Assembly (NCBI GenBank): GCA_005877225.1
Contig: VBPK01000101.1
Coordinates: 1 to 23,682 of the forward strand
Origin: Nitrososphaerota archaeon
Lineage (GTDB): Archaea; Thermoproteota; Nitrososphaeria; Nitrososphaerales; Gagatemarchaeaceae
Direction of reading: 5' to 3'
Length of the DNA stretch: 23,682 nucleotides
Shown one piece after another: positions 15,286 to 21,218 of the stretch (positions are counted from its first letter, which is position 1; each line of letters begins with the position of its first letter). The notes under the pieces were generated by a model. It saw only the letters and a program-made list of their open reading frames with translations. It searched no databases and was not told the origin of the DNA. Position numbers and translations under genes: made by a program.

Positions 15286-16259
15286 GAGAGATTACATACC
15301 TCGAGGCAATCAACGAGGCACTCCGAGAGGCGATGGAGAGGGAGAAGAAGGTCTTCCTGATGGGTGAGCAGATCGGCGCGTACGGCGGAGCCTTCAAGGT
15401 AACGAGCGGATTGCTCCAAAAATTTGGCCCTGAGAGGGTGATGGACACGCCGATCTCAGAGGCGGCGATAGTGGGGGCGGCGGTGGGCGCCTCTCTCTTG
15501 GGCCTCAAACCAGTCGCAGAAATCATGTACATGGACTTCATGCCGCTCTCGATGGACCAACTCGTCACGCACGCCGCGAAGCTGCACTATTTTTCAGGGG
15601 GGCAATTGGAGGCTGGCATGATCCTCAGAACCCAGTACAGCCTCGGGAGGGCCCACGGAGCGCAGCACTCCGGATTCCTTCCCGCGTGGTTCCTCCAGGC
15701 GCCAGGCCTCAAGGTCGCGGTCCCGTCAACGCCTTACGATGCAAAGGGACTCCTCAACGCCGCCCTGAAGGAGAGGGGCCCGGTCCTATTCGTGGAGGGC
15801 GCGATGCTCTACAAAAGCAAGGGAGAGGTGCCCGAAGGCTACTACGAAGTACCGTTCGGCCAAGCCGAGGTCAAGCGGGGAGGGAAGGACATCACGGTAG
15901 TGGCAATCTCGAGGATGGTTCCTGAAGCGCTTGCCACAGCGGAGTCGCTGGCCTCGTCGAAGGGAATAGAGGTGGAGGTGGTCGACCCGAGGACGATTCA
16001 ACCCCTCGACAAGAAAACGATCGTCGATTCGGTGAAGAAGACGGGTAGGCTCGTGGTCGCGTCAGACGATATGAAGACCGGGGGTGTGGGGGCGGAAATC
16101 GGCGCGACCGTCTTCGAGGAGGCGATTGACTACCTGAAGGCTCCTCTTGTGAGGGTCTGCTCGCCAGATATCCCGGTCCCTTTCGCGCCTCCGCTTGAAA
16201 GGGAGTACATGCCGAACGCACAGAAGCTTGAGCAGGCGATCGAGAAGTTGTTCCCCTAG
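15282..16259 (+). CDS. 2-oxoacid (or acetoin) dehydrogenase E1 beta subunit
   Basis: The beta partner of the E1 heterotetramer, 325 residues, full length. Family features seen: ITYLEAINEALREAMEREKKVFLMGEQIG at the N-terminus (shown here as two joined conserved blocks), DTPISEAAIVGAAVGASLLGLKPVAEIMYMDF in the middle, the RTQYSLGRAHGAQHSG loop, AVPSTPYDAKGLL, and the C-terminal transketolase domain with VVDPRTIQPLD and PDIPVPFAPPLE. The TTG start overlaps the alpha stop by four bases, indicating translational coupling. No E2 or E3 gene follows in the window, so these must be elsewhere. Sequence alone does not separate pyruvate, branched-chain and acetoin specificity. Confidence 0.92.
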   Translation: MREITYLEAINEALREAMEREKKVFLMGEQIGAYGGAFKVTSGLLQKFGPERVMDTPISEAAIVGAAVGASLLGLKPVAEIMYMDFMPLSMDQLVTHAAKLHYFSGGQLEAGMILRTQYSLGRAHGAQHSGFLPAWFLQAPGLKVAVPSTPYDAKGLLNAALKERGPVLFVEGAMLYKSKGEVPEGYYEVPFGQAEVKRGGKDITVVAISRMVPEALATAESLASSKGIEVEVVDPRTIQPLDKKTIVDSVKKTGRLVVASDDMKTGGVGAEIGATVFEEAIDYLKAPLVRVCSPDIPVPFAPPLEREYMPNAQKLEQAIEKLFP

Positions 16260-16375
16260 AGAGGAAGCCCGAGAACGTCCTCGCAGTCCCAGAGCATCCC
16301 GCAGTTCTTGCACTGGTACTTGCAGACCTGAATCTCTGTCATCTTTGAACCACAGTAGCACCACTGCTCCGGCAT
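16256..16375 (-). CDS. 39-residue zinc-ribbon protein
   Basis: A very short protein starting MPEQWCYCGSKM and ending LWDCEDVLGLPL, with two CxC/CxxC knuckles (CYC and CKNC) plus further cysteines, an apparent zinc ribbon of a kind seen in archaea. ATG 16375 is preferred over ATG 16396 or 16459 because an AT-rich element (AAAAGATTAT, about 16400-16409) sits about 29 nt upstream. Its TAG stop shares the palindrome CTAG with the TAG stop of E1 beta, so the two genes converge with touching ends. Role unknown; a nucleic-acid or protein-binding accessory is typical. Confidence 0.6.
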   Translation of the reverse strand: MPEQWCYCGSKMTEIQVCKYQCKNCGMLWDCEDVLGLPL

Positions 16376-16670
16376 CGAGCGTCTTCCGTACCGGAGGGGC
16401 ATAATCTTTTCTCGACGGTTCGGTGAAAGCCTCGCTCGCTCGATTTTGAAGTACTTCACGCCGATACGCCGGTATCGGTTCTATATCTGAGACTCCTTTG
16501 AGCGACTCGCTCCCAACCCGTCGAGGCTGACTACTGACTCCCAGGCTGTGCAGTCCGTGTGGGGAGACGTGATGCGAGCTTCGATTCACTGTTCGCTAGC
16601 TTAGCACTCTGAGATTGTTCTATCAGGTATTTGTGTCAAGCGGACTGTATCTTTCGGGAATCTGGTTTCC
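16376..16670. other. Intergenic region with one clear hairpin
   Basis: Nearly 300 nt between the zinc-ribbon gene and the ABC exporter. It holds the probable zinc-ribbon promoter near 16400-16409 (minus), a perfect 7-bp inverted repeat at 16461-16478, and an AT-rich CTATATC at about 16481-16487. I see no convincing gene or tRNA, and no strong TATA box at the expected distance from ATG 16671. Confidence 0.5.
16461..16478. repeat. Inverted repeat CCGATAC-N4-GTATCGG
   Basis: A perfect 7-bp stem with loop GCCG, followed directly by TTCTATATC. It could be an operator for the divergent zinc-ribbon and ABC-exporter genes or an RNA hairpin. Function is inferred from position only. Confidence 0.5.
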
Positions 16671-18518
16671 ATGGTGCGGGCATTACGGAGTAGACACAAA
16701 CAGCCCACTTTCGTGACTGGAGAAAGCCCGGCATCTCCGTCCGATCCCCATCCGAAGTTAAGGATTCTCTCCTATCTGTACGGCCAGTGGAAGGCAATTT
16801 TCGTTGTGTTGTTCTCAGTCCTGATGGGCTCGGTGATCTCTCTGGCGGGACCCTGGATTTGGGGCATCCTGCTCATTGATTGGGTCATTTCCAAATCAAA
16901 CCTCTCCTTGCTCCCGATAGCGATAGGACTCCTCGTCGCGGCGGCGGTCGGAGATAACATCTTCTCCTATCTCCAAAACTACCGGGGGCAGGTCATCTCC
17001 CAGAGGATCATATACAAGCTCCGGATGCAACTCTTCGTTCATCTCGAGAGCCTCTCTATGGGATTCTACGAGAGAGGTCGGACGGGTGAACTAATCTCGC
17101 GGGTCACGAACGACGTCACCGTTCTCGAGGACAGCATCTCCTCCATGATCACAGACCTTGTGCCCGACATGATTACGGTCGCAGGCGCGGTGATTCTACT
17201 CGTTTTCTTCGACTACAGGACCACTCTTCTGGTGGCGGCGACGTTTCCGGGCATGGTCTTCGTCGCTTCGTACTTCAAGAGGCGAATACGCAGGGCGTCC
17301 CGGAAGGTCCAAGAATCCGTAGGGATGGTCGCGTCTAAAGTTCACGACATGATTTCAGGCATCCTGATCGTTCAGGCATTTACGAGGGAAGAGCAAGAGG
17401 CTGAACGCTTCAAGTCAGTGGCGAACGAAAGTCTAAGCGCTAACCTAGTGACCCAGAAGCTCAACTCCACCTACTCGTCTCTTATAGGCCTCATCTCTGT
17501 ATCGGGGGTTCTGATCACCGTTATCATATACGCTCCCGCGATAATGGATCACACCAAGACCATCGGCCTGATGTGGACCTACCTGGGCTACCTGGCGCTC
17601 CTACGTGGCCCCCTGAGGGGGCTATCGAAGTTCCACTACACTTGGGAGAAGGGCAGAGGGGCAGCTGAGCGCATCTTCGAGGTTCTCGACACTACACCGG
17701 AAGTGAGGGATGCGAAGGATGCCGTCGAGCTTCCGACGCTCCGGGGAGAAGTTGAGTTCAGGGGTCTCACCTTCGGCTATAAGGAAGCGCCAGTCCTGAA
17801 GAATATCAACCTACACATAGGTGCGGGTCAGAAGGTCGCTCGTGTGGGGCCGAGCGGCGTGGGCAAGACGACGATGGTGAACCTGCTCCTCCGCTTCTAT
17901 GACCCTTGGAAGGGCTCGGTGCTGCTAGACGGCTTCGACATGCGTCGAGTGAAGCTTCAATCGCTGAGGCGGCAGATCGGCTTTGTCCCGCAAGACTGCT
18001 ATCTCTTTAGCGGGACTCTGCGAGAGAACATAGCGTACGGCGACCCCGAAGCTAGGGAGGAAGACATCATGGCCGCTGCCAAGGCTGCCAACGCCCACGA
18101 TTTCATAACACGCCTGCCAGCAGGTTACGATACGGAAGTAGGCGAGCGAGGGCTGAAACTTTCACTCGGTCAGCGGCAGAGGATAGCTATCGCACGTGCC
18201 GTTTTGAAGAACCCCAGAATTCTGGTTCTCGACGAAGCGACATCCAACCTCGACTCAATCTCTGAAAGCCTAATCGAGCACGCCCTCGAGACGGCATTCG
18301 AAGGACGAACGGTCTTCATCATCGCGCATCGGCTGGCGACTGTGGTGAATGCCGACCAGATAGTCGTAGTCTGGGATGGCGGCGTGGCGGAGGTCGGGAC
18401 GCACCTTGATCTCCTGACGAGAGGGGGTCTTTATGCGAAGTTATTTCACACTCAGGCATCGGCACTATTGGGGAGCCAGACAGGCCAGAGCTATGAAACG
18501 CTCAACGAAGAGGCTTGA
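16671..18518 (+). CDS. ABC exporter, fused membrane and ATPase domains
   Basis: A 615-residue half-transporter of the lipid/peptide/drug exporter type that works as a dimer. The N-terminal half (about residues 40-330) has several membrane helices, for example FVVLFSVLMGSVISLAG and MITVAGAVILLVFF, and the intracellular-loop motif ERGRTGELISRVTNDV typical of exporters. The ATPase domain has Walker A GPSGVGKTTM near residue 394, Q-loop FVPQDCYLF, signature LSLGQRQRIAIARA near 497, Walker B ILVLDEATSNLD and the switch histidine in IIAHRLAT. The signature is LSLGQ, not LSGGQ, a tolerated variant. There is no C39 peptidase domain, so a peptide cargo would need a separate protease or none. It is upstream of and codirectional with the poly-serine peptide and kinase-PqqD genes, which makes it a candidate exporter for that system; this link is inference. 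Confidence 0.9.
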   Translation: MVRALRSRHKQPTFVTGESPASPSDPHPKLRILSYLYGQWKAIFVVLFSVLMGSVISLAGPWIWGILLIDWVISKSNLSLLPIAIGLLVAAAVGDNIFSYLQNYRGQVISQRIIYKLRMQLFVHLESLSMGFYERGRTGELISRVTNDVTVLEDSISSMITDLVPDMITVAGAVILLVFFDYRTTLLVAATFPGMVFVASYFKRRIRRASRKVQESVGMVASKVHDMISGILIVQAFTREEQEAERFKSVANESLSANLVTQKLNSTYSSLIGLISVSGVLITVIIYAPAIMDHTKTIGLMWTYLGYLALLRGPLRGLSKFHYTWEKGRGAAERIFEVLDTTPEVRDAKDAVELPTLRGEVEFRGLTFGYKEAPVLKNINLHIGAGQKVARVGPSGVGKTTMVNLLLRFYDPWKGSVLLDGFDMRRVKLQSLRRQIGFVPQDCYLFSGTLRENIAYGDPEAREEDIMAAAKAANAHDFITRLPAGYDTEVGERGLKLSLGQRQRIAIARAVLKNPRILVLDEATSNLDSISESLIEHALETAFEGRTVFIIAHRLATVVNADQIVVVWDGGVAEVGTHLDLLTRGGLYAKLFHTQASALLGSQTGQSYETLNEEA

Positions 18519-18610
18519 CCTAGGTGGCCCCACATTACGCACGGGGATATTAATTAGAATCCATGTGGGGAAATCAATATGAAATTTCGACTAGACAATC
18601 ATGTTGTCGT

Positions 18611-18618
18611 CATAAATA
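18611..18618 (+). promoter_or_regulatory. TATA-like element of the poly-Ser/kinase operon
   Basis: CATAAATA in a distinctly AT-rich stretch. It predicts transcription from about 18642 and a leader of about 24 nt before ATG 18666, just enough to include the Shine-Dalgarno at 18647-18654. Confidence 0.45.
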
Positions 18619-18646
18619 CTGTTTCCATCAATATTTTTCCGATATT

Positions 18647-18654
18647 GGAGGTGA
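18647..18654 (+). promoter_or_regulatory. Strong Shine-Dalgarno of the poly-Ser peptide
   Basis: GGAGGTGA, a full complement of the usual archaeal 16S rRNA 3' end, with 11 nt between it and ATG 18666. Many other genes here appear leaderless, so this is unusual in the window and is the main evidence that the tiny ORF downstream is translated. Confidence 0.6.
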
Positions 18655-18665
18655 AAAATTAGACC

Positions 18666-18731
18666 ATGCCATTCGAAAGTAGCAGCAGCTCGAGTTCGAG
18701 CTCGAGTTCAGATGATGAGGAAGACCCGTAG
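18666..18731 (+). CDS. 21-residue poly-serine acidic peptide, putative RiPP precursor
   Basis: The product is MPFE, eleven consecutive Ser, then DDEEDP. Support for it being a gene: a strong Shine-Dalgarno, an in-frame stop just upstream fixing the start, and a kinase-PqqD gene beginning 13 nt after its stop. The serines use AGT, AGC, TCG and TCA, so they come from both serine codon families, although the middle is a TCGAGY hexamer repeat. A serine tract followed by acids resembles phosphorylation substrates. PqqD-like domains bind precursor peptides in RiPP pathways, so I infer this is the substrate of the neighbouring kinase. Only four residues precede the serine tract, so it has almost no leader of its own. 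Alternatives: a small regulatory or structural peptide, or a spurious ORF. Confidence 0.6.
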   Translation: MPFESSSSSSSSSSSDDEEDP

Positions 18732-18744
18732 GTAGGGAGCGTGG

Positions 18745-19686
18745 ATGTCCCAATCCCCGGTGCCAGAAGTGACCTCACTCAGAAATCAACATCTCGATAG
18801 CCGCAGGACTCCGTGGCTGATCGAGTTCATTGGACCACAATTCTCCGGCAAGTCCACCATAGCAGACCTTCTCGCTCTAACGCTCGAGGAAAACGGGTCG
18901 CCAGTCCTTCGGGTCGAGACAGACAATTACATCTACAACATGTTCCCCATCTACTCCAAACTGAAAGTCAGCGGAAAGTTCCGCGAGGCACGTCAGCTAA
19001 TCAAGGGTCGGTGGAGTCTCCTGCACGATGTCATCTCCAAGATCATTCACGAAGGTCTGGCCCGGGGATACATTGTTGTTCATGACCACGTGAATACACG
19101 CCAATTGAGAAGGGGCGCGTACAAGGAAATCGCGGATGGGGCCGGGGCGAAATACCTGGGCGTCTACGTGCACGCCCCGCTCGGGGTCCTTAAGGAGAGG
19201 TGGCGCTCGAGCAACATACCCGAAGTCAAGCTGAAGAGGCTTGAGAAGAAGCACGCGAAGTTCTTGAGGCTTAGGGAGGAACTCGACTTCGATGCGATCA
19301 TCGATACATCATCAACGCCGCCCGACGCGGCTGTGCTGAACATTATTTCCCGAATCATGCCCGACTCACCCCTGATTGTTAAGCCTGAGCCAACGAAACT
19401 TCCCATTGTGCAGAATGTCATGGCTGGAGCGGGGCCCCGATCAGTCGCCGGTGGCCTTCAAGCCGTGAAGCAGGGAAGCGGATACTTTCTAGTCCATATG
19501 CATAAGCGGTACCAAGCCGACGAGGTCGGCTTCAAGATTCTGGGTCTTTGTGACGGGAAGAATACGATTGAGAGGATCGCCGAGCTCGCAGGAACTGACC
19601 CTGAGACTGTGCGGAAGGACATCGAGTTCCTTCGCAAGGCTGGGATGGTCGAGTTCAGCGGACCGGAGATAAGCGGTCCAGCCTGA
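18745..19686 (+). CDS. P-loop kinase fused to a PqqD-like (RRE) domain
   Basis: A two-domain protein of 313 residues. Residues about 24-205 form a P-loop kinase resembling adenylylsulfate-kinase-type small kinases: Walker A GPQFSGKST at 30-38, an acidic strand end in VLRVETDNY, VVHDHVNTRQLRRGAY near 111-126, and YLGVYVHAPLGVLKERWR near 137-153. After a proline-rich linker, residues about 241-304 (GYFLVHMHKRYQADEVGFKI, then LCDGKNTIERIAELAG, then PETVRKDIEFLRKAGMVEF) match the PqqD fold: two strands, then LCDG-type helix, then three helices. PqqD-like domains are the RiPP recognition elements that dock precursor peptides on tailoring enzymes. ATG 18745 follows the poly-Ser stop by 13 nt with AGGGAG just before it, so they form one operon. 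The inferred role is ATP-dependent phosphorylation of the poly-Ser peptide; a small-molecule substrate remains possible. The 3' end overlaps the convergent flavoenzyme by 32 nt. Confidence 0.82.
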   Translation: MSQSPVPEVTSLRNQHLDSRRTPWLIEFIGPQFSGKSTIADLLALTLEENGSPVLRVETDNYIYNMFPIYSKLKVSGKFREARQLIKGRWSLLHDVISKIIHEGLARGYIVVHDHVNTRQLRRGAYKEIADGAGAKYLGVYVHAPLGVLKERWRSSNIPEVKLKRLEKKHAKFLRLREELDFDAIIDTSSTPPDAAVLNIISRIMPDSPLIVKPEPTKLPIVQNVMAGAGPRSVAGGLQAVKQGSGYFLVHMHKRYQADEVGFKILGLCDGKNTIERIAELAGTDPETVRKDIEFLRKAGMVEFSGPEISGPA

Positions 19687-20770
19687 TGCTCGGTGGCTTC
19701 TCCAGCACCAGCTCCGCTAGGAGCCGCCCCACGAGTGGAGCGAACTTGAATCCATTCCCTGAGAAGCCGTAGCCATAGATTACGTCGCGGCACTCGGGGT
19801 CTGCACCGATGACAAAGTTCTTGTTTTCTGTCATATCGTAGAGGCATACCTTGGTGCGGACCACTTCGCTATCCGCTAGCTCCGGAACGTACCTATGAAC
19901 GACCGAACGACAGGCCTCGATTGCCTCAGAATCGACAGTTCTCAGAACAAGGTCTGGGTCTACCTCTTCGGGTGTTCCATGGTAGCCGACCTTCACTCCA
20001 TCCGCACCGGCGATTGGAATTCCGTAATACTTGTCGACGGTGAAGATGGGGAAGCGGCCTGGTCGGAACCTCAGTGAATCTCCTGTGGGTCGAAGATAGA
20101 TTACCTGCTGGCGCGTCGGGGTCACCCTGACGAGCCCCTCCCTGAGGAGGCTGTTCGACCAGGCTCCAGGTGTGAGTACGACCTTTCTGCATCGGATTCT
20201 CCTCCCGCCCTCCGTTTCCACTTCGGGGCGACCTGAAAGGTCGAGTCTGACGACCTTCTCGCCCTCGAGGACATTGACACCCCACTGCCCAAGCATTGAG
20301 CGGTAGACTCCCAGCGCCCTAGCCGCGAGCAGGACTCCCGCGCCCGGATCGAGCAGTCCTCCCTTCGCTCGGAACTGGGGAAATCGGACTCTCAGTTCCG
20401 CCTCTTCCAGCAGTTCTACCGGGAGACCGAGTCCGTTGAGGGTCTCGTAGCTCTGCGAGATAAACTTGGTCCCCCTCGCAGTCTCTCCCTCCAAGGCGAG
20501 GAAACCGGAGGGAACGAAGAGCTCTTCCCCCGACTCTTGTTCCAGCTCCCTCCAGAGCTTCAGACTCTCGATCGCCATCTGAGTATGGCGTCTCCTCGCG
20601 CCGTTGGCGTAGCAGAAAATGCGGCCGAAATCGTTGGATGCGCAATACTCGTTGCCGAGGCCGTGGCGGTCAATGATGAGAAGTTGGAGCTTCGATGCTT
20701 TGGCGAGCGCGTGGGCTACCGCCAGCCCCATTATGCCTCCTCCCACAATGCAGACGTCGGCCTCCATCAT
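19655..20770 (-). CDS. Sarcosine-oxidase-like flavoenzyme (DAO/MSOX family)
   Basis: An FAD-dependent amine oxidase, 371 residues. The N-terminal dinucleotide motif is CIVGGGIMGLAVAHALAK. VKVGYHGTPEEVDPD contains the Lys that in monomeric sarcosine oxidase activates oxygen. VCLYDMTENKNFVIG contains the cysteine that binds FAD covalently in that family, followed by GYGFSGNGFKFAPLVG (usually SGHGFKF). The family oxidises secondary amines such as sarcosine, pipecolate or N-methyl amino acids, or D-amino acids. ATG 20770 or 20767 could be used. It converges on the kinase-PqqD gene with a 32-nt overlap, so the two may affect each other's expression by antisense. It may be an unrelated amine catabolism gene or a tailoring enzyme of the neighbouring peptide locus; the opposite strand argues mildly for the former. 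Confidence 0.87.
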   Translation of the reverse strand: MMEADVCIVGGGIMGLAVAHALAKASKLQLLIIDRHGLGNEYCASNDFGRIFCYANGARRRHTQMAIESLKLWRELEQESGEELFVPSGFLALEGETARGTKFISQSYETLNGLGLPVELLEEAELRVRFPQFRAKGGLLDPGAGVLLAARALGVYRSMLGQWGVNVLEGEKVVRLDLSGRPEVETEGGRRIRCRKVVLTPGAWSNSLLREGLVRVTPTRQQVIYLRPTGDSLRFRPGRFPIFTVDKYYGIPIAGADGVKVGYHGTPEEVDPDLVLRTVDSEAIEACRSVVHRYVPELADSEVVRTKVCLYDMTENKNFVIGADPECRDVIYGYGFSGNGFKFAPLVGRLLAELVLEKPPSIRLDRLSPVR

Positions 20771-20933
20771 CGATGTCTATGCCGTCCGACCGAGCTAAAA
20801 CAAAGCGAAAGAAGCTTCTAGAAGAGTTTTACCGGATCGAGAGGAATCTGGGGCTCGCATCTCTCCACAAACACAAACGCTCACCCGCGAGAGCGGCGCA
20901 CTCTGAGTATTCAGCTGAGAGAGGGGCTAAATC

Positions 20934-20941
20934 GTTTTTAG
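20934..20941 (+). promoter_or_regulatory. TATA-like element of the 73-residue zinc-ribbon gene
   Basis: GTTTTTAG is centred about 29 nt before ATG 20967, the spacing seen at the other leaderless genes here. The rest of 20771-20966 also serves as the promoter region of the divergent flavoenzyme and shows no convincing gene. Confidence 0.45.
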
Positions 20942-20966
20942 TCCGGGCAGAGGGGCGAAGGGAGGG

Positions 20967-21188
20967 ATGTCCAAGTCTTCCGAGAAAGAGAGGGGCGGAG
21001 GGCCCAGGCTAGTTCGTAGGAGCCCCCTTACTCCTCGCCAGAGACTCTGTCCACGCTGCCTCTCAGCCTTGACGAGGGGCAGCAAACTTGGAGGATGGCT
21101 GATTCCACAGGATTTCTTCTGCCCGACTTGTGGTTACAAGGGAACAGTCTTCCTTGAGTCATCAGAAGAGAAATCAACGAAGGCGTAA
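20967..21188 (+). CDS. 73-residue zinc-ribbon protein
   Basis: A small protein with a basic, disordered N-terminus and one zinc ribbon: RLCPRCLSAL, then GSKLGGWLIPQDFFCPTCGYKG, so two CxxC knuckles about 20 residues apart. The GGWLIPQ(D/E)-x-x-CP-x-CGY pattern is, to my knowledge, frequent in small conserved thaumarchaeal proteins of unknown function. There are 30 nt between its stop and the start of the CPBP protease gene, so the two may be one transcript. Confidence 0.75.
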   Translation: MSKSSEKERGGGPRLVRRSPLTPRQRLCPRCLSALTRGSKLGGWLIPQDFFCPTCGYKGTVFLESSEEKSTKA

Positions 21189-21218
21189 ATCCGTCCTCGG
21201 CGGTGGAACCTAGTCGCC

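Larger units (their letters stand above)
18579..18662 (+). other. Possible 27-codon ORF in frame with the poly-Ser gene
   Basis: An ATG at 18579 opens a short hydrophobic reading frame (starting MKFRLDNHVVV, ending FPILEVKN) that stops at TAG 18660. It is in the same frame as the poly-serine gene and ends four bases before its ATG. An AT-rich element (ATATTAATTAG, about 18547-18557) lies at the leaderless distance. It could be a separate leader-like peptide, part of a precursor interrupted by amber, or chance in an AT-rich promoter. The Shine-Dalgarno of the next gene lies inside it. Confidence 0.3.

Noticed and set aside
16062..16589. A long minus-strand open frame across the end of E1 beta and the following intergenic region
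   Set aside because: Antisense to the conserved E1 beta gene and without recognisable motifs; a by-product of GC-rich codon use.
16376..16670. Possible tRNA or other structured RNA gene
   Set aside because: No acceptor stem/T-loop arrangement was found; the only clear structure is the short inverted repeat at 16461-16478.
18678..18710. Serine tract explained purely as a DNA microsatellite
   Set aside because: The TCGAGY hexamer repeats do contribute, but the tract also uses AGT-AGC-AGC-AGC and TCA outside the hexamer, keeps frame and sits behind a strong ribosome site, so protein-level selection is the better reading. The caution remains.
20782..21012. A plus-strand frame starting MPSDRAKTKRKK between the flavoenzyme and the zinc-ribbon gene
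   Set aside because: It overlaps the well-supported zinc-ribbon start at 20967, its second half is low-complexity Arg/Gly/Pro, and no promoter or ribosome site is evident.
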